A stretch of 64,000 nt of DNA from Solirubrobacter deserti. Lineage in GTDB: Bacteria > Actinomycetota > Thermoleophilia > Solirubrobacterales > Solirubrobacteraceae. Position 1 is the stretch's first letter. The number at the start of each line of letters is the position of its first letter. Of the stretch, positions 60,362-64,000 are shown piece after piece. The notes below the pieces were generated by a model, which worked only from the letters and a program-made list of their open reading frames with translations, had not been told where the DNA came from and searched no databases. Location of the stretch: contig NZ_JAPCID010000016.1 of NCBI RefSeq assembly GCF_027587175.1, forward strand, positions 1 to 64,000, given 5' to 3'. Both the position numbers and the translations under genes were made by a program.

Positions 60362-63300
60362 GCGCGCCGTCGTAGAGGCGGGCGTCGTCGGGCCGCCCGG
60401 TGGACCCCCCGAGGCGCCGGGCCTGGCCGGCGCGCGGGATGCCGCCGGTGTGGCGTGTGCTGCCGGCGAGCCGGCCGTTGCGGTAGACGCGAAGGGACGC
60501 GCCGTCGTAGGTCATGGCGACGTGCGTCCAGCGGCGCTTGGGCACCGAGGCGCGGGCACTGCGCGCCCCGACGTGGACGCCGGTGCTGGAGAGCCCGAAG
60601 GCGCTGCCGCGGCGCGCGATCCAGCCGGCGCGCGTGACGTAGACCCACGCCTCGAGCGTGAGCGCGGTGAGCTGCGGCGGGCGCATGCTGAGGTGGTGGC
60701 GTCGATCCATGCGGAACGCCTTGCCGTGGCGTCCGGCCACGCAGTCGCGCCCGGCCCGGTCGTCGAAGCCCCACGCGCCCAGCAGCCGCGGCTCCGCGGG
60801 GAACCCGCCGAGATCGGGCGGCGCGACGATACCCGGCGGTGCGCCGCACGGCGCGGCGCACGGAGCGACGCCCGTGCACTCGCCGGACGCCGAGCGCACG
60901 GCCGGCGGCGCGCACGGCTCGGGCGTCGGGGTGGGCGTCAGCTCGGGCTCCGGCGTCGTCTCGGGCTCGGGCTCGGGGGTCGGCTGGGGCTCGGGTTCCG
61001 GCGTCGGCTCGGGCTCCGGCTCCGGCTCGCGGTCGGCCCACACCCCGCCGGACACGTGACCGTCCGTGCCGCTCACGGGCGGCAACCACGACGCGGGCAG
61101 CGCGGGCAGCGCGACGGCCGCCACCTCGCCCGGCCCCGCCGCGGCGGCGCGGTCCCGCCACGCCAGCACGCCCGCCGACGCCGGCGGGTGGTGCACCGCC
61201 AGCCAGTAGGTGCGGGCCGCTTCGATCGGGACCCCGGCGTCCAACCACGCGGTGTTCCAGGCGTCCGCGGCCGGCGCGGCGACCGTGCCGCTCGCGAGCA
61301 GCGTGCCGGGGCGGCCGTCCGCGTCCGCATACAGGCCCAGTACCACCCGTGAGGCCGTGCTCGCGCCGTCGAGGAAGAGCCGCAGCGAGTGGGCCGTGTG
61401 CGTCGCCGCGGCGGTCATCGCGTAGATCGCACCGTGCCCGGGCGCGGCGGTGGCGACGTGGGCGCCGACGACCTCGGCGCCGGCGAGGCTGCTCCGCGGC
61501 GGCCGGGTGAAGCGCGCGGTGTAGGTCGCCGCACCCGACGCGGGAGCGGTCAGCGTTCCCGTCGGCGAGACGCCGTCGCTCCAGCCCGCGAACGTGTACG
61601 TGCCGTCCCCGAGCGCCTGGGACGCGGCCGCGCCGACCGAGTTCCGCGACCGCGCGAGCACCGTGCGGGTGAACGGCGTCACCGCCCGCTCGTCGCCCAG
61701 CACCACGGCCAGCCCGGGCGGATCGCTCGTCATGGTCAGGTCGACCGTGCGCGGGTCCAGCCGCGCGACCCTGGTCGTCGTGAGCCCGGCGGCGTCCCGC
61801 GCGGTCAACGACAGCTCCAGGTGCGACGGATACTCGTGATCGGGCGCGACGAAGGCGGCGGACGCGGTGTCCGTGTACGTCTGCACGGGGTGGGTGTGGC
61901 ACTGCGACGCGTCCGTGCGCGCGCAGTGACGGATCGCCAGCGACCACGTCAGCGCCGAGGCCGGGAGCTCCGCCCCAGAGCTGTCGTAGGCGACGCCGGA
62001 GAACTGCACCTCCTCGCCGACCGTCCACGCGTCCGGCGCCGTGATCTTGACCGTCGGCGGAGCCCCGACCGTGATCGTCTGCGAGGCCGTGTCCGTCTGC
62101 CCCGTGGCGTCGGTGACGCGCACGCCGGCGGTCACGTTGCCCGGCGTGGTGTACGTTCGAGAGGGCGCGGCCTCCGTGGAGTCGTCATAGGCGCCGTCGC
62201 CGTCGAGATCCCACTCGTAGATGAGGGCTCGCCCCTCGGGATCGCTCGAGGCGGACGCGTCGAACCGCACCTCCAGCGGCACGATGCCCTCCGTGGGCGT
62301 CGCCGTCAGCCGCGCGGTCGGCCGGTTGACGTGCGCCTCGATCCGGACGATCGACCCGCGTTTGAGATCGCCGTAGTAGAGCGCGCCGTCCGGGCCCTGC
62401 GTCAGCGTGACCGGGAACTCGGCGCCGGTGGCGAACGGCTCGAGCGTGCCCATGTCGGGCAGGCCGTCGGCGCCCTCGTACGCGACCCAGATGCAGCCGC
62501 GCGTGTAGTCGCTGAAGAACAACGCGTCGCTGTAGCGGGCCGGGAACGCGGCGCCCGTGTAGAAGGCCACGCCGGAGACCGACCCCTGCCCCACGGGGCA
62601 GCCGTCGCCGGGCACGACCGGCTGGTCGTGGTCGTACAGGAAGTACGACGAGCGGGCTCCGCCCTCCGCGTACAGGCTCTCGCACGCGGCGTTCCCGAGC
62701 GTGCCGAAGGACCAGTGCCGGTGCTCGCCGTCGAAGCACGGCCAGCCGAAGTTGGGCACCTCGGGCCGGTCCTCGACGCGATTGATCTCCTCGACGAAGT
62801 CCGCCCCGACCTCGCCCACCCAGAGCTCGCGCGTACCCGGCCGGAACGTGAAGCGGAACGGGTTGCGCAGCCCGTACGCGATGATCCGGCGCCGGTTCTC
62901 GTCCGGGTCGCCGGCGGCGGGGTTGTCCGCCGACGCGTCGCCGGTCCGCGGGTCGACGCGCACGATCGAGCCGTTGAGCGAGACGTCGAGACCGGGCATG
63001 CGCCGGAACGACTGTGAGCGCAGGGAGCCGCCGAGCGAGGTCGCGGCGTCGAGCACCTTCCCCGGCGGGTCGCCGCACGGGTTGCCGTTCTGGCCGTAGT
63101 CGCCCCACAGGAACGACGCGCCGTCGCCGGCCGAGGCGTACAGCTGCCCGTCCGGCCCGAACTCGAGCCAGCCGACCGAGTGGCTCGGGAACTGCTGGCA
63201 CCAGTCCTCGATCAGCACGGTCTCCGAGCCGTCCGGCGCCAGCCGCGAGAGCCGGCCGCTGACGACGCAGCCGTCCTCGGTCGGCCCGGGCGGTGACGGG

Positions 63301-63674
63301 CACGTGTCCCCCCAGCGCGGCTGCAGGTCGCTGTCGGGGGCTTTGTCGTACGGGTAGAGCACGTAGACGTCGGCGCTCGCGGGGTCGAGCGCCATGCCGA
63401 GCAGGCCCCGGTCCCAGTAGTCGTGCACCTTCTCGCTGAGGTCCGCGAACTCCGTCGGCGTCCGGTCCTCGAGCGAGTCGTAGACGTAGATGACCCCGCG
63501 CTTGTTCGCCACCAGGACGCGGCCGTCGGGAGCGAAGCGGATCACCGTCGGAAGGCCGACGCCGGTCCAGACCGTCGTCGCCCTGAACCCCTCGGGCAGA
63601 TCGACGGCGCTCGCGGACCCCGCGTGCCCGACCAGCGCGGCGAACATCAGCACGAGAGCGAGCGGCCACCGCAT
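60315..63674 (-). CDS. Secreted sugar-dehydrogenase-like propeller with PKD and LamG-type domains
   Basis: A 1,119-residue exported protein. After a signal peptide (1-23) comes a GSDH/PQQ-sugar-dehydrogenase-like propeller (about 25-440, 'TVIRFAPDGRVLVANKRGVIYVYDS', 'IIAYGLRNPFRFTFRPGTRELWVGEVG'). A PKD domain follows (about 445-540, 'DASASSDPEGRALIYEWDLDGDGAYDD'). Next are a second beta-sandwich, an InlB-B-like 'TYTFAGWSDG' repeat (about 690-730) and a carbohydrate-binding-like sandwich. A Glu-Pro/Thr-Pro linker (about 870-925) leads to a C-terminal LamG/concanavalin-like domain (about 950-1115). It is a surface protein, perhaps a carbohydrate oxidoreductase. Residues needed for PQQ binding were not checked. 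Confidence 0.9.
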   Translation of the reverse strand: MRWPLALVLMFAALVGHAGSASAVDLPEGFRATTVWTGVGLPTVIRFAPDGRVLVANKRGVIYVYDSLEDRTPTEFADLSEKVHDYWDRGLLGMALDPASADVYVLYPYDKAPDSDLQPRWGDTCPSPPGPTEDGCVVSGRLSRLAPDGSETVLIEDWCQQFPSHSVGWLEFGPDGQLYASAGDGASFLWGDYGQNGNPCGDPPGKVLDAATSLGGSLRSQSFRRMPGLDVSLNGSIVRVDPRTGDASADNPAAGDPDENRRRIIAYGLRNPFRFTFRPGTRELWVGEVGADFVEEINRVEDRPEVPNFGWPCFDGEHRHWSFGTLGNAACESLYAEGGARSSYFLYDHDQPVVPGDGCPVGQGSVSGVAFYTGAAFPARYSDALFFSDYTRGCIWVAYEGADGLPDMGTLEPFATGAEFPVTLTQGPDGALYYGDLKRGSIVRIEAHVNRPTARLTATPTEGIVPLEVRFDASASSDPEGRALIYEWDLDGDGAYDDSTEAAPSRTYTTPGNVTAGVRVTDATGQTDTASQTITVGAPPTVKITAPDAWTVGEEVQFSGVAYDSSGAELPASALTWSLAIRHCARTDASQCHTHPVQTYTDTASAAFVAPDHEYPSHLELSLTARDAAGLTTTRVARLDPRTVDLTMTSDPPGLAVVLGDERAVTPFTRTVLARSRNSVGAAASQALGDGTYTFAGWSDGVSPTGTLTAPASGAATYTARFTRPPRSSLAGAEVVGAHVATAAPGHGAIYAMTAAATHTAHSLRLFLDGASTASRVVLGLYADADGRPGTLLASGTVAAPAADAWNTAWLDAGVPIEAARTYWLAVHHPPASAGVLAWRDRAAAAGPGEVAAVALPALPASWLPPVSGTDGHVSGGVWADREPEPEPEPTPEPEPQPTPEPEPETTPEPELTPTPTPEPCAPPAVRSASGECTGVAPCAAPCGAPPGIVAPPDLGGFPAEPRLLGAWGFDDRAGRDCVAGRHGKAFRMDRRHHLSMRPPQLTALTLEAWVYVTRAGWIARRGSAFGLSSTGVHVGARSARASVPKRRWTHVAMTYDGASLRVYRNGRLAGSTRHTGGIPRAGQARRLGGSTGRPDDARLYDGALTAARVARDLRAAVR

Positions 63675-63734
63675 CGCCTGGAACGTACCTCAAGGCGCTC
63701 ACCGCGCAGGGAACATTCGTCCAGTGACTGGGCC

Positions 63735-64000
63735 TCAGCTCACGATGAACGCGGGCGGCGGCGTGCCCTCGATGCGCACGGGCACCTCGGCCAGCGCGCT
63801 GCGCTCCCAGACGCCGCGCACCAGTGCGAACACGACCACGTCGTGCATCTCTTCACCGTGCCGGTGCCACGCGCGCAGCACGCCCTCGCGCCGGAACCCG
63901 ACGCGCTCCAGCGCCCGCTGCGAGCGCCCGTTGCGCGTGTTCGCCCACGCCGTCAGCCGCTCCATCCCGAGCCGCTGGAACGCCAGCGCGGCCACCATGG
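63735..64000 (-). CDS. GNAT-family N-acetyltransferase (partial, N-terminus outside window)
   Basis: Only the C-terminal part of the gene, 88 residues, lies in the window. 'QRLGMERLTAWANTRNGRSQRALERVGFRREGVLRAWHRHGEEMHDVVVFALV' is the RimJ/RimL-type GNAT end: the 'N.RSQRALERVGF' block binds acetyl-CoA phosphates and 'FRREGVLR' is the next strand. It acetylates a protein N-terminus or an antibiotic. The residues beyond the edge are missing, so the substrate cannot be judged. The rest of the gene extends past base 64000. Confidence 0.88.
   Translation of the reverse strand, partial: MVAALAFQRLGMERLTAWANTRNGRSQRALERVGFRREGVLRAWHRHGEEMHDVVVFALVRGVWERSALAEVPVRIEGTPPPAFIVS

Noticed and set aside
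60900-61050. Tandem DNA repeat in the secreted-protein gene as a mobile element
   Set aside because: It is simply the codon pattern of the Glu-Pro/Thr-Pro linker, with variable codons.

Overview
The window is very GC-rich bacterial DNA (codon third positions almost all G or C), densely packed with genes on both strands. Good Shine-Dalgarno sites, many GTG starts, ATGA-type overlaps, a MocR/EamA pair, a mycobacterial-type FadA/FadB pair and an AcrA1-like fused acyl-CoA reductase all point to an Actinomycetota genome. The many secreted beta-propeller proteins and the gene style suggest a Solirubrobacterales (Thermoleophilia) relative such as Solirubrobacter or Conexibacter. That placement is inference, since no rRNA gene is present. 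I saw no tRNA, rRNA, CRISPR array, integrase or insertion sequence, and no gene-free stretch longer than 300 bases.

Layout. 1-9.7 kb: VOC protein, argS, a two-component system with an ABC-2 exporter, a tiny exported peptide, an SMR pump with its TetR regulator and a clear operator, an ECF sigma factor with a co-transcribed membrane protein, and an APH-like kinase. 9.7-16.1 kb: a ROK regulator, two related secreted repeat proteins, a membrane protein, and a STAS protein overlapping tail-to-tail with an ECF sigma factor. 16.2-26.8 kb: molybdate transporter modABC with a PadR regulator, a dehydrogenase, a pentapeptide-repeat protein, TrmO, two HD proteins (one HD-GYP), a glycosyltransferase, Lrp regulator and alanine dehydrogenase, and a delta-60 repeat protein with an apparent frameshift. 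26.8-36.4 kb: cupin, FrnE-like oxidoreductase, XRE regulator and alcohol dehydrogenase, a large GGDEF-EAL protein ending in a MerR-like HTH, thioesterase, ABC-F ATPase, and a decayed enoyl-CoA hydratase carrying a 63-bp tandem repeat and a long hairpin.

36.4-49.7 kb: fused acyl-CoA reductase, aldose epimerase, an orphan solute-binding lipoprotein, an RpoD-family sigma factor, two tandem genes for what look like degenerate caspase-like domains with EF-hand loops and membrane segments, ppx-ppk1 for polyphosphate, an ABC-2 exporter, a 58-residue membrane protein and a MarR regulator. 49.8-64 kb: fadA-fadB beta-oxidation pair, aldehyde dehydrogenase, a DUF2231-Rieske protein divergent from an ArsR-SRPBCC-DUF899 operon with twin operators, YihY, a MocR/EamA pair whose start codons overlap, a 1,119-residue secreted multidomain protein, and a partial GNAT acetyltransferase.

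The main functional themes are signalling and regulation (two-component system, four sigma/STAS components, c-di-GMP enzymes, many one-component regulators, each near its probable target), fatty-acid metabolism (FadAB, ALDH, acyl-CoA reductase, thioesterase) and secreted repeat proteins. The best candidates for something undescribed are the tandem pseudo-caspase/EF-hand membrane genes, the GGDEF-EAL-HTH fusion, and the 63-bp repeat plus hairpin element.
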